From the NCBI RefSeq assembly GCF_003201475.1, contig NZ_QJJK01000002.1, positions 310,001 to 374,000 of the forward strand: a stretch of DNA of 64,000 bases, given 5' to 3'. The notes below the pieces were generated by a model, which ran no database searches, had not been told where the DNA came from, and worked only from the letters and a program-made list of their open reading frames with translations. Both the position numbers and the translations under genes were made by a program. Shown piece after piece: positions 42,520 through 50,791 of this stretch (positions within the stretch are counted from its first letter, which is position 1; each line of letters starts with the position of its first letter). The stretch is from Chelatococcus asaccharovorans. GTDB taxonomy: Bacteria; Pseudomonadota; Alphaproteobacteria; Rhizobiales; Beijerinckiaceae.

Positions 42520-42618
42520 AAAGTCCGTCTTTCGCGGACTTGCTCCGCTCAACAATAGACGAGCAAATTCACCAACTTGGATGGTATCAAACGATTCCAT
42601 CCAAGCCGGATTTGCTCT
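42520..42618. repeat. Palindromic intergenic repeat pair
   Basis: A small hairpin (AAGTCCG-TCTTTCG-CGGACTT, about 42520-42542) is followed by a larger one. GAGCAAATTCACCAACTTGG..ATGG at 42561-42584 faces CCATCCAAGCCGGATTTGCTC at 42597-42617. The 296-bp region between the four-span membrane gene and the AhpD-like gene holds nothing else I can support. It is probably a mobile or dispersed repeat, or the terminator of units ending here. Confidence 0.55.
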
Positions 42619-42698
42619 AATGCCACGACGATGCTGCGACTCTCGGAAGCGGGGTGCGTGATGACACGACACAGCCCCGGGGGACTGCCGGCAATATC

Positions 42699-43412
42699 TC
42701 ACACGCGATCGGGATGCCCGCCCTGGCGCGGCGTCTCCGCCCAGGCGCGATAGCGCGGCGACGGCGTGACGTCTCCGCGCGCCATCAGGTCCACCCATAC
42801 GCCACAGGCATCGAGGAAATGGTTCACGCCGACCGGCCACATGATGAGGCTCATGGCCTCAACCAGCGCGTCCTCCGAACCACCAAGGCGATAAATCGCG
42901 CGGATATGGGCGGCCAGGCCCCATTTATGGCCGAGTGCTGCTTGCATCCCGGCCATGGCGAGGTGGCTGAGCCCGGCCGGCAGGAGGCTCTCGTCGATCA
43001 GCGCCTCGAAATCCGCGAGATAGGCGTCCTGGCCGGCAAGTCCCGGGAAGGACGACGACCAGCTCCGGTCCATGAAGGCAAAGGCTTCGGCGCCGAAGGC
43101 GAAGGCAGCGAGCCGCGTCAGCAAGCGCGCTTGATCCTGCGTGCCGCCCTCCTTGAAGAAGAGCTCGACGTGGTGGGTGCCGATCGCCTCCTTCGCCGCA
43201 ATCAGGATGGCCAGCCAGACGACCTCGCGCTCGAAGCCGGACAGATGCCTGTCCGTCTGCGTCAGCGCCTTGTACATGGCGAAATAGGCATCCTGGAGGT
43301 CCGGCGCGGCAACCGCCATCGCGCCGTGATGCGGCAGGAGAAAGCCTCGCCCCCGCCGCAGCGTCTCGATGCGTTCCTTGAGTTCGGCCGGGACGTCATT
43401 ATCCTGCGCCAT
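42699..43412 (-). CDS. Carboxymuconolactone decarboxylase/AhpD-like protein
   Basis: This 237-residue helical protein has an AhpD/CMD core: FEREVVWLAILIAAKEAIGTHHVELF at about residues 84-105, with conserved histidines. The CxxC pair of true AhpD peroxidases is not present. It shares RGFLLPHHGAMAVAAP with the protein at 49182-49892 (RGYLLPHHGLMAITAP), so the two are paralogues in one cluster. It is the last gene of the minus-strand operon that starts with the SDR at 47398, four bases after the permease gene. It may be a decarboxylase, hydrolase or detoxification partner of the pathway. Confidence 0.8.
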   Translation of the reverse strand: MAQDNDVPAELKERIETLRRGRGFLLPHHGAMAVAAPDLQDAYFAMYKALTQTDRHLSGFEREVVWLAILIAAKEAIGTHHVELFFKEGGTQDQARLLTRLAAFAFGAEAFAFMDRSWSSSFPGLAGQDAYLADFEALIDESLLPAGLSHLAMAGMQAALGHKWGLAAHIRAIYRLGGSEDALVEAMSLIMWPVGVNHFLDACGVWVDLMARGDVTPSPRYRAWAETPRQGGHPDRV

Positions 43413-43416
43413 CAGA

Positions 43417-44262
43417 TCAGCTCCGCCAGCGAAGGAGCCAGCCTTCCGTCACCTTGAGCAGCCCGTTGATGATCGCGCCGACGACAGCCAGGATCAGGAT
43501 GCCGGCAAAGACCGAATTGGTGTCGAAGAGGCCCGTTGCCTGGGCAATGATGAAGCCGATGCCGCGGTTGGCCGACATGAACTCGCCAATGACGGTGCCG
43601 ACCAGCGCATAGGGCACCGAAACCTTGAGCCCCGTGATGACCCAGGCCGTCGCCGAGGGAATGATGACCGTGCGCATCACGCCCCATTGCGAGGCGCCCA
43701 TGATCTGCGTGGCGTGAATATAGATTGGGTTCACTTCGCGCACGCCGGAGAACGTGTTGAGAAACACGACAAAGAAAACGATCGACGCGGAGACGGCGAT
43801 CTTCGACTCGATTCCGATGCCGAACCAGATGATGAAAAGGGGCGCCAGCGCGAGCTTCGGAATACTGTAGAGAGCGGTGATATAGGGATCGAGCACCTCG
43901 GCAAGAAAGGCAAATTTGCCGAAGAGAAGCCCGAGCGCAAAGCCGATCGCCGAGCCTATGAGGAAGCCGATGGCGGTCGCATAGAGCGTGATCGAAAGAT
44001 GGCGGACAAGTTCGCCATTCAAAAGCCAAGTATAGATCTTGCCGAAGACCGCGCTGGGCGAGGACACGAAGAAGGGATCGATCAAACGGCCCGACGCCCA
44101 TTGCCAGAAGGCGAGGAAAAAGACACCGAAAGCCAGCTGGCAGACATAGACCAGAACCTTGCGCCGCACGAGGCCGGCCTCGAAATCGCGCACGGCCTTC
44201 GATGGCGCACTCGTGCCGACTGCGGCCCCTTCATCGATCTGCATGGCCTGTCCTTTGCTCAC
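43417..44262 (-). CDS. SsuC/TauC-type ABC transporter permease
   Basis: This 281-residue inner-membrane permease of the nitrate/sulfonate/taurine class has six hydrophobic segments, beginning KVLVYVCQLAFGVFFLAFW. The ATPase-contact loop lies around ATQIMGASQWGVMRTVIIP. The start overlaps the ATPase gene stop by 4 bases. The substrate class (sulfonate, nitrate, pyrimidine precursor or aromatic acid) cannot be read from the permease. Confidence 0.9.
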   Translation of the reverse strand: MSKGQAMQIDEGAAVGTSAPSKAVRDFEAGLVRRKVLVYVCQLAFGVFFLAFWQWASGRLIDPFFVSSPSAVFGKIYTWLLNGELVRHLSITLYATAIGFLIGSAIGFALGLLFGKFAFLAEVLDPYITALYSIPKLALAPLFIIWFGIGIESKIAVSASIVFFVVFLNTFSGVREVNPIYIHATQIMGASQWGVMRTVIIPSATAWVITGLKVSVPYALVGTVIGEFMSANRGIGFIIAQATGLFDTNSVFAGILILAVVGAIINGLLKVTEGWLLRWRS

Positions 44263-45047
44263 AGATCTTCACCCTTGGCGATCTCCGGCGAGAGCTCACG
44301 CCAAAGATTATCGTAAGCAGCCTCGAACTGCGGAAGAAAGCGAACCTTGAAGACATCGCGCGGATAGGGAATATCGATCTGCTCGATATATTTGATACGC
44401 CCAGGACGCCCGGAGAAGACGACGACGCGGGAGGCCAAGGCAATCGCTTCGGCAAGGTCATGGGTCACGAAGACAATCGTCTTCTTGTGCTCCTGCCAGA
44501 TGCGAAGGAGCTGCTGCTGCATCACCAGCTTCAGCTGGGCATCAAGCGCGCCGAAAGGCTCGTCCATCAGCAGCGTTTTCGGCTCATAGGCCAGCATCTG
44601 CGCCAGCGCCACACGCTTGCGCATGCCGCCGGACAGTTCCTTCGGAAAGGCCTTACCGAACCCGCGGAGATCGACGAGCGCGAGCATCTCCTCGACGCGC
44701 TTCTGCCGCTCCGTCGACGGCACGCCGCGATACTCAAGCGGAAGGCTGATGTTGCGCTCGACGGTCCGCCACGGCAACACGCTGTCGGCCTGGGTCAGAT
44801 AGCCGACACGCCGGTTGATCGATGCAACCTGGCGGCCTTCGTGAACGATCTCGCCCGAGGTCATCGGAATGATGCCGGCGATCATATTGAGCAACGTCGA
44901 TTTCCCGCACCCGGACGGGCCGACGAAGGCGACGAACTCGCCTTCCTCGATCGTCAACGAGACGTGGTCAAGCGCGACAACCTCGCGGCCGCGCCCCACG
45001 TATCGCTTGTCCACCTGCTCAATGCGGATGGCTGCCTCGGGCATCAC
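44259..45047 (-). CDS. SsuB/TauB-type ABC transporter ATP-binding protein
   Basis: This 262-residue ATPase has Walker A GPSGCGKST, signature LSGGMRKRVALAQML, Walker B TLLMDEPFGALD and switch histidine in FVTHDLAEA. It fits the nitrate/sulfonate importer class. It overlaps both the binding-protein gene and the permease gene by 4 bases, so all three are translationally coupled. Confidence 0.92.
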   Translation of the reverse strand: MMPEAAIRIEQVDKRYVGRGREVVALDHVSLTIEEGEFVAFVGPSGCGKSTLLNMIAGIIPMTSGEIVHEGRQVASINRRVGYLTQADSVLPWRTVERNISLPLEYRGVPSTERQKRVEEMLALVDLRGFGKAFPKELSGGMRKRVALAQMLAYEPKTLLMDEPFGALDAQLKLVMQQQLLRIWQEHKKTIVFVTHDLAEAIALASRVVVFSGRPGRIKYIEQIDIPYPRDVFKVRFLPQFEAAYDNLWRELSPEIAKGEDL

Positions 45048-46114
45048 AGTCCCTTCATCGCTGCATCCGCCACCGACGGATCACAGACCGTGTCGAAGGA
45101 AATGGTGCTCGGCAGGGCCGCGGCGCCCATCTGCTGGTTGACGGTGTTGATGAAAGCGATGTTCTTGTCGAGCAAAGCGCGCTTCGGGGTCGGATCATCG
45201 AAGTAGATCGCGCCGTTGTTCGCGAAGGCAAGGTCGAAGGTGGCCGGCTCGAGCCCCTCGAACCAGTCCTTGGCCCAGGCCTTGAACTTCTCCGGCTCGT
45301 TCTTGATAGACCGCAGGGAGAGCGCGATGCCGCGCGCGTAGCGTTCCAACGCGTCGCGCTTGCTGGCGATAGTCGCCTCGCCGCTCGACGCCACGATATA
45401 CTGCACCTCCTTCATTTCAGTCGGCGGATTGAGCGCCATCTGAAAGAGATAACCACAGTCCTGCTTCTGCACAGCCATGTCGGCGGTGGGCGACGACAGG
45501 CAGAAACCTTCGATCACGCCCTGCTGCAGGGCGGCGAGGATCGCCGGCCCGCCGCCCTGGATCGGTACGAGCTGGAAATCCTTGTTGGCGTCGAGCCCGA
45601 CCGTCGAGGCGAGATAGCGGAAGAGCGCGTCAGGCGCCGCGCCCGGGCCGGTCGTGCCGAGCTTGAGCCCCTTGAGCGCCTCGATCTTCTTGTTCTGCGG
45701 CGACTTTTCGTCGACGCCACGCTTCGCCAGGATGTCTTTTTTCAGGAGGATATGGCTCGCATACCGATTGACGGTCGCGATGAAGGTGCGGATCTGCAGG
45801 TTCTGGGTGCGCGCCCGCAGGGCCTCACCGGGATCGCCCAGCACGATGTCGACACCGCCGCCCTGTAGCGCAGCGATATTGGTGCCGCGATTGGACGCAT
45901 TGGAATTGACCTTGACCCGCGCCTCGGTGAAGAAGCCAGCCGCGTTCGCATAGTCCTCGGCTGCCCAGAGCCAGGATTTGGACGTCGACCGCAAAGTCGT
46001 CAGCTCGGGCATCGAGGACTGGGCATAAACGGTCTTGGGCAGAAAACTCGCGGCCGCGAGACCTCCTGCTGAAGCCAGAACCGAACGGCGAGAAAAAACT
46101 GAATTGCTTGCCAT
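45044..46114 (-). CDS. SsuA/NMT1-type substrate-binding protein, Tat-exported
   Basis: This 356-residue binding protein has a twin-arginine signal peptide (SRRSVLASAGGLAAASFLP, about residues 8-26, cleavage near VYAQ). The NMT1/SsuA-like domain follows, with LQGGGVDIVLGDPGEAL, LKGLKLGTTGPGAAPDALFR and QQGVIEGFCLSSP. It delivers the ligand to the permease-ATPase pair encoded downstream. The family covers aliphatic sulfonates, taurine, nitrate and phthalate-like ligands. The neighbouring oxidoreductases suggest an organic acid or alcohol. Confidence 0.9.
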   Translation of the reverse strand: MASNSVFSRRSVLASAGGLAAASFLPKTVYAQSSMPELTTLRSTSKSWLWAAEDYANAAGFFTEARVKVNSNASNRGTNIAALQGGGVDIVLGDPGEALRARTQNLQIRTFIATVNRYASHILLKKDILAKRGVDEKSPQNKKIEALKGLKLGTTGPGAAPDALFRYLASTVGLDANKDFQLVPIQGGGPAILAALQQGVIEGFCLSSPTADMAVQKQDCGYLFQMALNPPTEMKEVQYIVASSGEATIASKRDALERYARGIALSLRSIKNEPEKFKAWAKDWFEGLEPATFDLAFANNGAIYFDDPTPKRALLDKNIAFINTVNQQMGAAALPSTISFDTVCDPSVADAAMKGL

Positions 46115-46149
46115 GCTTCTCTTCCCCTTTATCTGTTGAGATTATGTCG

Positions 46150-46638
46150 TTATTGCCAAAGCAATTCGGCGTTCGATCCAATTTCGACGATCCGGTGGAC
46201 CGCCCCCATGATGAGGGCGTGATCCTCCTCGTGGGGCAAGCCCGAAACCGCGAGCGCACCAACGATCTGCCGTCCGGCGAACAGCGGGACGCCGCCGCCC
46301 ATGTCGATCACCGCCTTCGGATCCGCCCAGCCAACATCGGACAGGACACGCCCCGTCGCGCGCAGATGATGAAACCACCAAAGTGAACTATGTCCGCAGT
46401 TGAACACGGTATTGATCTTGAGATCGAGAAAATGCGCGTTGTCCAGACCGGTCCCGTCCTGTGCGAGCATCAGAACGGTCCGTCGCCCCAGGACGATCTT
46501 CACGCAGAGTGGGGCCGGCGCTTGCGCCAGCAAGTCCCGGCCGAGCTCATGCAAGACATCCGCGCCAAGCGCCAGCCTTGCTAAGAGACGCTCATCCGCC
46601 TCGATGGCGGCTTTGGCAGCCGCATGATCAACGCCCAT
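46150..46638 (-). CDS. UPF0303/HbpS-like haem-degrading-domain protein
   Basis: This 162-residue protein resembles the HbpS/GlcG-like group and the UPF0303 subfamily. KIVLGRRTVLMLAQDGTGLDNAHFLDLKINTV and the GGGVPLFAGRQIVGALAVSGLPHEEDH region are the landmarks. Proteins of this type bind haem or act as small accessory factors in catabolic operons. It lies between the SDR and binding-protein genes on the same strand. The specific role is unknown. Confidence 0.78.
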   Translation of the reverse strand: MGVDHAAAKAAIEADERLLARLALGADVLHELGRDLLAQAPAPLCVKIVLGRRTVLMLAQDGTGLDNAHFLDLKINTVFNCGHSSLWWFHHLRATGRVLSDVGWADPKAVIDMGGGVPLFAGRQIVGALAVSGLPHEEDHALIMGAVHRIVEIGSNAELLWQ

Positions 46639-46648
46639 AACGCTCCCC

Positions 46649-47398
46649 TCACGCTGCCAGCACGATGCCGCCCGTGACGTTCAAAATCGTGCCGGTCATG
46701 TAGGCTGAATGCGGTCCGCACAGAAAGCGGACCGGACCGGCAACGTCGTCGGCCGTCCCGATGCGCCGCAGGGGAATGGCGTCAGGATCGGGCTTCGAGA
46801 AACCCGCCGTCATCTCCGTGGCGATCACGCCGGGAGCAACAGCATTGCACAGAATACCATACGGACCGCCGTTGCGCGCGACATGGCGGGCCATCGCCGC
46901 AACCGCGCCCTTCGACGCGGAATACTCCGTGCCGACAATGACGCCGCCCTGATAATAGGCCATGGAGCTCACCAGAACGATGCGCCCGTAACGGCGCGCG
47001 CTCATATGCGGCCAGCAGGCGGCGATGGAGGCCTGGGTTCCATTGACATTCACATCGATGACACGATCCCACTGCTCCCAGTCGCCGGCGACCGTGCCGG
47101 GTGGGCAGATTCCCGCATTGCAGACAAGAATATCGAGACGCTTTTCGGACGCGATAATGTCATCGGCCAGCGCGACAGAGGCCGCCCGATCGACGACATC
47201 GAGCCGACACCCATAGGCCCGGCCGCCAGCCTCGGCGATTCCGGCGACAGTCTCATCGCAGGACAACAGATCAGCGGCATAGACGGTCGCCCCGTCCTCG
47301 GCGAGAGCCCGGCAGACCGCAGCGCCGATACCGCGCGCGCCGCCCGTGACGAGCGCAACCTGTCCCGCGAGCGGCCCCTTGCCTGAATCAACCTGCAT
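46649..47398 (-). CDS. SDR-family oxidoreductase
   Basis: This 249-residue classical short-chain dehydrogenase/reductase has the cofactor motif TGGARGIG (about residues 19-26). An aspartate ends beta2 (VYAADLL), suggesting NAD(H). VLVSSMAYY carries the catalytic serine and YSASK the tyrosine and lysine. ATG 47398 follows GGAGAGGG. It heads the minus-strand operon of importer and accessory genes and is divergent from the GMC oxidoreductase gene. The two may act one after the other on the same alcohol. Confidence 0.92.
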   Translation of the reverse strand: MQVDSGKGPLAGQVALVTGGARGIGAAVCRALAEDGATVYAADLLSCDETVAGIAEAGGRAYGCRLDVVDRAASVALADDIIASEKRLDILVCNAGICPPGTVAGDWEQWDRVIDVNVNGTQASIAACWPHMSARRYGRIVLVSSMAYYQGGVIVGTEYSASKGAVAAMARHVARNGGPYGILCNAVAPGVIATEMTAGFSKPDPDAIPLRRIGTADDVAGPVRFLCGPHSAYMTGTILNVTGGIVLAA

Positions 47399-47492
47399 CA
47401 AACCCTCTCCCCCGCTGTGCAATTCAAGGCATTGGCGCCTCGACGTGCATGCGGCCTTTACAAGTTGTTATTACCCTCAAGTTCTGTTATTC

Positions 47493-47521
47493 TTGTTATA
47501 AACAAAGTACAAGTTATTTGT
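47493..47521. promoter_or_regulatory. Tandem palindromes in the divergent SDR/GMC promoter
   Basis: TTGTT-ATA-AACAA (47493-47505) and ACAA-GTTAT-TTGT (47509-47521) are two adjacent inverted repeats 16 bases apart, in an AT-rich stretch just before the GMC gene. A further ACAAGTTGTTATT lies at about 47460. The GntR/UTRA protein encoded at 50792-51598 is the best candidate to bind here; this is inferred from cluster position. Confidence 0.5.
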
Positions 47522-47535
47522 CAAACGGGGCTTCC

Positions 47536-49149
47536 GTGGGATTCGACTTCATCATCGTCGGCGCTGGCTCGGCCGGTTGCGTCCTCGCCAACCGTCTGTC
47601 CGCAGACCCGCGTCATCGTGTGCTCCTGCTGGAAGCCGGCGGATCGGACTGGAACCCGCTGTTCCGCGTTCCACTGATGACCGGCGTGTTGTTGCGCAGC
47701 CGTTACGCCAATTGGTTCTATCGTACGGAACCCGAGCCCCATCTCAATAACAGGCAATTGTTTTGGCCACGCGGTCGCGTGCTCGGCGGCTCATCGGCCA
47801 TCAATGGCATGGTCTATACCCGCGGCACGCCCCTCGACTATGACGGCTGGGCGCAGATGGGCCTGCCGGCGTGGTCGTTCGACAAGGTTCTGCCGGCCTT
47901 CAAGCGCAGCGAGAGCTATCAGCCAGGGGCGAACGCCTTTCACGGCGGCGGCGGGCCTCTGCCGATCTCGCGGCCGAACACCCCCAATCCTCTCTTCGAT
48001 GCCTTCGTGGCAGCAGGCCAGCAGGCCGGCTATCCCTTCAATCCGGATTTCAACGGTGAAAGCCAGGAGGGTTTCGGCCGCTACGATTTCACCACCAGGA
48101 ACGGCGAGCGCTGGAGCACGGCGCGCGCCTTCCTCGATCCCGCACGGCGCCGCCCCAATCTCACGATTCGCACGGATGCTCGCCTCCTGAAGGTTATCGT
48201 CGAGAACGGACGCGCGACAGGCGTCGAGGTCCTGGCCGGGCGCGATCGGCAGACCATCCGCACGGATGGCGAGGTCATTCTATCCTGCGGCACGGTGAAC
48301 TCGCCCGCGGCGCTCATGCATTCCGGGATCGGCGACGGCGCGGTGCTTGCCGGTCTTGGCATCCCGGTCGTGCAGGATCTCAAAGGCGTGGGCAAGAACC
48401 TGCAGGACCACCTCCTCGCCAGGGTGGAACATGCCTGCCTCGAACCCGTCACGCTTTACGGCACGCTGCGCGGCGACCGGGCGGCTTTCGCCCTCCTCCG
48501 GGCGATCTTTCTGAAGAGCGGGCCGGCATCCTCCTTCCCGCTCGAGGGTGGCGCCTTCTTCAAGTCGGATCCTGCGCTTGACGAGCCGGACCTGCAATCG
48601 CATTTCCTCCCCGGCCTCTCGACGGCCGCACTCCGGCTGCCGTTTCTGGCCAAACCGAAGGGCCGCTACGACGGCCATGGGTTCTTCGCCAATGTCTACC
48701 AGTTGCGGCCGCACAGCCGGGGCGAGATCACGATCGGCAGTGCCGACCCGCTGGCGGCACCCCTGATCAAGCCCAATTACCTCTCGGATCCGGCAGATCT
48801 ACGCGTCCTCCGGGAAGGTGTGAAGGCCCTGCGGCGCGTTTTCGCGCAGCCGGCGTTTGATCGCTTCCGCGGCCCCGAACTCGCCCCCGGCCCCGATGTG
48901 GTCTCGGACAGGGATATCGAGCAATGGCTTCGGGGGGTGGCCGACACCGTTTTTCATCCGGTCGGCAGTTGCCGCATGGGCACGGATGACGGGGCCGTTG
49001 TCGATCAGCATCTGCGCGTTCACGGGGTGGCGGGGCTGCGTGTCGTCGATGCGTCCGTCATGCCGCGCATGCCGTCGTCCAACACGCATGCGCCGACCGT
49101 GATGATCGCCGAACGCGCCAGCGACTTCATCCTCGGGGAGCCGGCGTGA
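47536..49149 (+). CDS. GMC-family FAD-dependent alcohol oxidoreductase
   Basis: This 537-residue glucose-methanol-choline oxidoreductase has the FAD motif FIIVGAGSAGCVLANRL (5-21) and LLLEAGG. The GMC signatures are WPRGRVLGGSSAINGM and CGTVNSPAALMHSGIG. The C-terminal catalytic region has FHPVGSCRMG and NTHAPTVMIAER. It oxidises an alcohol to an aldehyde, passing electrons to FAD and then oxygen or a quinone. The GTG start at 47536 places the FAD motif at the very N-terminus, as usual. It is divergent from the SDR-importer operon. Confidence 0.93.
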   Translation: MGFDFIIVGAGSAGCVLANRLSADPRHRVLLLEAGGSDWNPLFRVPLMTGVLLRSRYANWFYRTEPEPHLNNRQLFWPRGRVLGGSSAINGMVYTRGTPLDYDGWAQMGLPAWSFDKVLPAFKRSESYQPGANAFHGGGGPLPISRPNTPNPLFDAFVAAGQQAGYPFNPDFNGESQEGFGRYDFTTRNGERWSTARAFLDPARRRPNLTIRTDARLLKVIVENGRATGVEVLAGRDRQTIRTDGEVILSCGTVNSPAALMHSGIGDGAVLAGLGIPVVQDLKGVGKNLQDHLLARVEHACLEPVTLYGTLRGDRAAFALLRAIFLKSGPASSFPLEGGAFFKSDPALDEPDLQSHFLPGLSTAALRLPFLAKPKGRYDGHGFFANVYQLRPHSRGEITIGSADPLAAPLIKPNYLSDPADLRVLREGVKALRRVFAQPAFDRFRGPELAPGPDVVSDRDIEQWLRGVADTVFHPVGSCRMGTDDGAVVDQHLRVHGVAGLRVVDASVMPRMPSSNTHAPTVMIAERASDFILGEPA

Positions 49150-49181
49150 GCACCGCGGCAAGCCTGCCGCGCTCGAGGCTT

Positions 49182-49892
49182 TCAACGCGCGGCACGGCTC
49201 GCCTCGTCGAAACCACCCTGGCCCGACAGATGCGCCCAGTCGTGGAACGATTGCGAAGCAGGGACTTTGCCGTCGACAATGAGCTCACGCCACACACGCG
49301 CGGCCTCGACGAAATGCGGGACGCTGCCGGGAAACATCGTCAGGGAGACCGCTTCCGCCAGATCCAGTTCCGGCACGCCATCCGCGTAGGCCGCCACGAT
49401 CTGCAGGGCCAGCGCATCCCAGCCCGCCTTGCAGACGAACACGGCGGCCGCGGCCATGTGCACAAGGCGCATCGAAACGTCGCGCGCCGCGGAGCGCAAG
49501 GCGCGCTGATAGATGGCAGGCGGATCGCAGGCCGGCAGGTGGGAAAGCCAGTTCTTGTTGACGAACCGATAGGATTCGAAGCCGAGCGCCAGCGCGGTGA
49601 CCGTCAGGATAACGTCGATCTCCTCGTCGGTGCCGCCCGCGGCCTTGAACTTGGCGATATGATGGGTGGCGATCGCCTCGTCGGTCGCGATCAGAATGGC
49701 GAGCCATACAAACTCGCGATCGTGGTGGCTCAAGACGCGGTCATCAAGGGCCATCGCGGTATAGGCGGCGTCATAGGCTTCCAGCAGCGCTGGCGCGGTA
49801 ATGGCCATCAGTCCGTGGTGGGGCAGCAGATAGCCGCGCTTGGCACGGATGCCGGACAACAGCTCTGTCAGGTCGAGCGGCGTGGTTACCAT
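49182..49892 (-). CDS. Carboxymuconolactone decarboxylase/AhpD-like protein (second copy)
   Basis: This 236-residue paralogue of the protein at 42699-43412 shares RGYLLPHHGLMAITAPALLEAYDAAY and EFVWLAILIATDEAIATHHIAKFK. The CxxC redox pair is again missing; paired histidines (THH) remain. The ATG at 49892 is divergent from the SDR gene at 49933 with a 40-bp gap, and the end is convergent with the GMC gene. Two forms of this protein in one gene cluster may form a mixed complex or act on successive intermediates. Confidence 0.8.
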   Translation of the reverse strand: MVTTPLDLTELLSGIRAKRGYLLPHHGLMAITAPALLEAYDAAYTAMALDDRVLSHHDREFVWLAILIATDEAIATHHIAKFKAAGGTDEEIDVILTVTALALGFESYRFVNKNWLSHLPACDPPAIYQRALRSAARDVSMRLVHMAAAAVFVCKAGWDALALQIVAAYADGVPELDLAEAVSLTMFPGSVPHFVEAARVWRELIVDGKVPASQSFHDWAHLSGQGGFDEASRAAR

Positions 49893-49932
49893 CGAGACTT
49901 TTCCTCAAATCAGCATGCAAGGTCTTTCGGAC

Positions 49933-50697
49933 ATGACAAGTAATACAAGTCTGGCCTCCCGTCGCCTGCTTGTTACCGGTGCGGGTTCCGGCATCGGCCT
50001 GGCGTTCCTCCGTCTGGCGCTTGCGGACGGAGCGCACTGCGTCGCCCTTGTTCGCGACCAGGCCGAAGGCGACAGGCTTGTCAGGGAGGATGGCCTCGCC
50101 GGGCTCGCCGCAGAGAACGTCATCGCCGCGGATTTGACGGACTTCGCGCGGTCCGCCGACTGTGTGCAGCGCGCGGCAACCCGCCTCGGCGGCCTCGACG
50201 GCCTGGTGTCCTGCGCGGGCATTTTCGATCACCGGCCTGGGCTTGAGACGGACGTTGCAGATTGGCAGCGCGTCCTCGATATCAATCTCACGGCCGGTTT
50301 CACCCTCGCGCGCGACTGCGCGCTCGCCATGGGTGCGGGCGCGCCGAACGCCATCACATTCGTCTCAAGCCAGATCGGCATCGTCGGGCATCCGCGCGCG
50401 GCCGCCTATGCGGCGTCGAAAGCCGGACTGAACGGGCTCACCAAGGCGCTTGCCCTGGAACTTGCGCCGCGCGGCATTCGCGTGAATGCGGTCGCGCCCG
50501 GCCCCATCACGACCCCGATGACCGCCGTTGCCCGGGCCGATGCCGCCCGCGCGGAGAAACTGACGGCAAGCATCCCGCTTGGCCGCTTCGGTGAGGCCGA
50601 TGAGGTCGCCGAGGCGCTGCGTTTCCTGACCTCCGCAGGCGCTTCCTTCGTCACCGGGCAGATCCTCTGTGTGGACGGCGGTGTGACGGCGGCTTAA
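49933..50697 (+). CDS. SDR-family oxidoreductase
   Basis: This 254-residue classical SDR has the cofactor motif TGAGSGIG (about 14-21), VSSQIGIVGH with the catalytic serine, YAASKAGL with tyrosine and lysine, and a typical C-terminal GQILCVDGGVTAA. The first strand is LLVTGAG and the residue after beta2 is not acidic (CVALVRDQ), so NADP(H) is possible. ATG 49933 is used; ATG 49915 is in frame. It lies before the GntR/UTRA gene and divergent from the second AhpD-like gene, in the same catabolic cluster. Confidence 0.92.
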   Translation: MTSNTSLASRRLLVTGAGSGIGLAFLRLALADGAHCVALVRDQAEGDRLVREDGLAGLAAENVIAADLTDFARSADCVQRAATRLGGLDGLVSCAGIFDHRPGLETDVADWQRVLDINLTAGFTLARDCALAMGAGAPNAITFVSSQIGIVGHPRAAAYAASKAGLNGLTKALALELAPRGIRVNAVAPGPITTPMTAVARADAARAEKLTASIPLGRFGEADEVAEALRFLTSAGASFVTGQILCVDGGVTAA

Positions 50698-50791
50698 GAG
50701 GAAGGCACAAAGCTGCTTGATATCGCCATCGTTGCGTGCAGGCTGCCGTGAAGAAAAAGCGTATCATCGTGACGGGGAAAGTGGAGCAACA

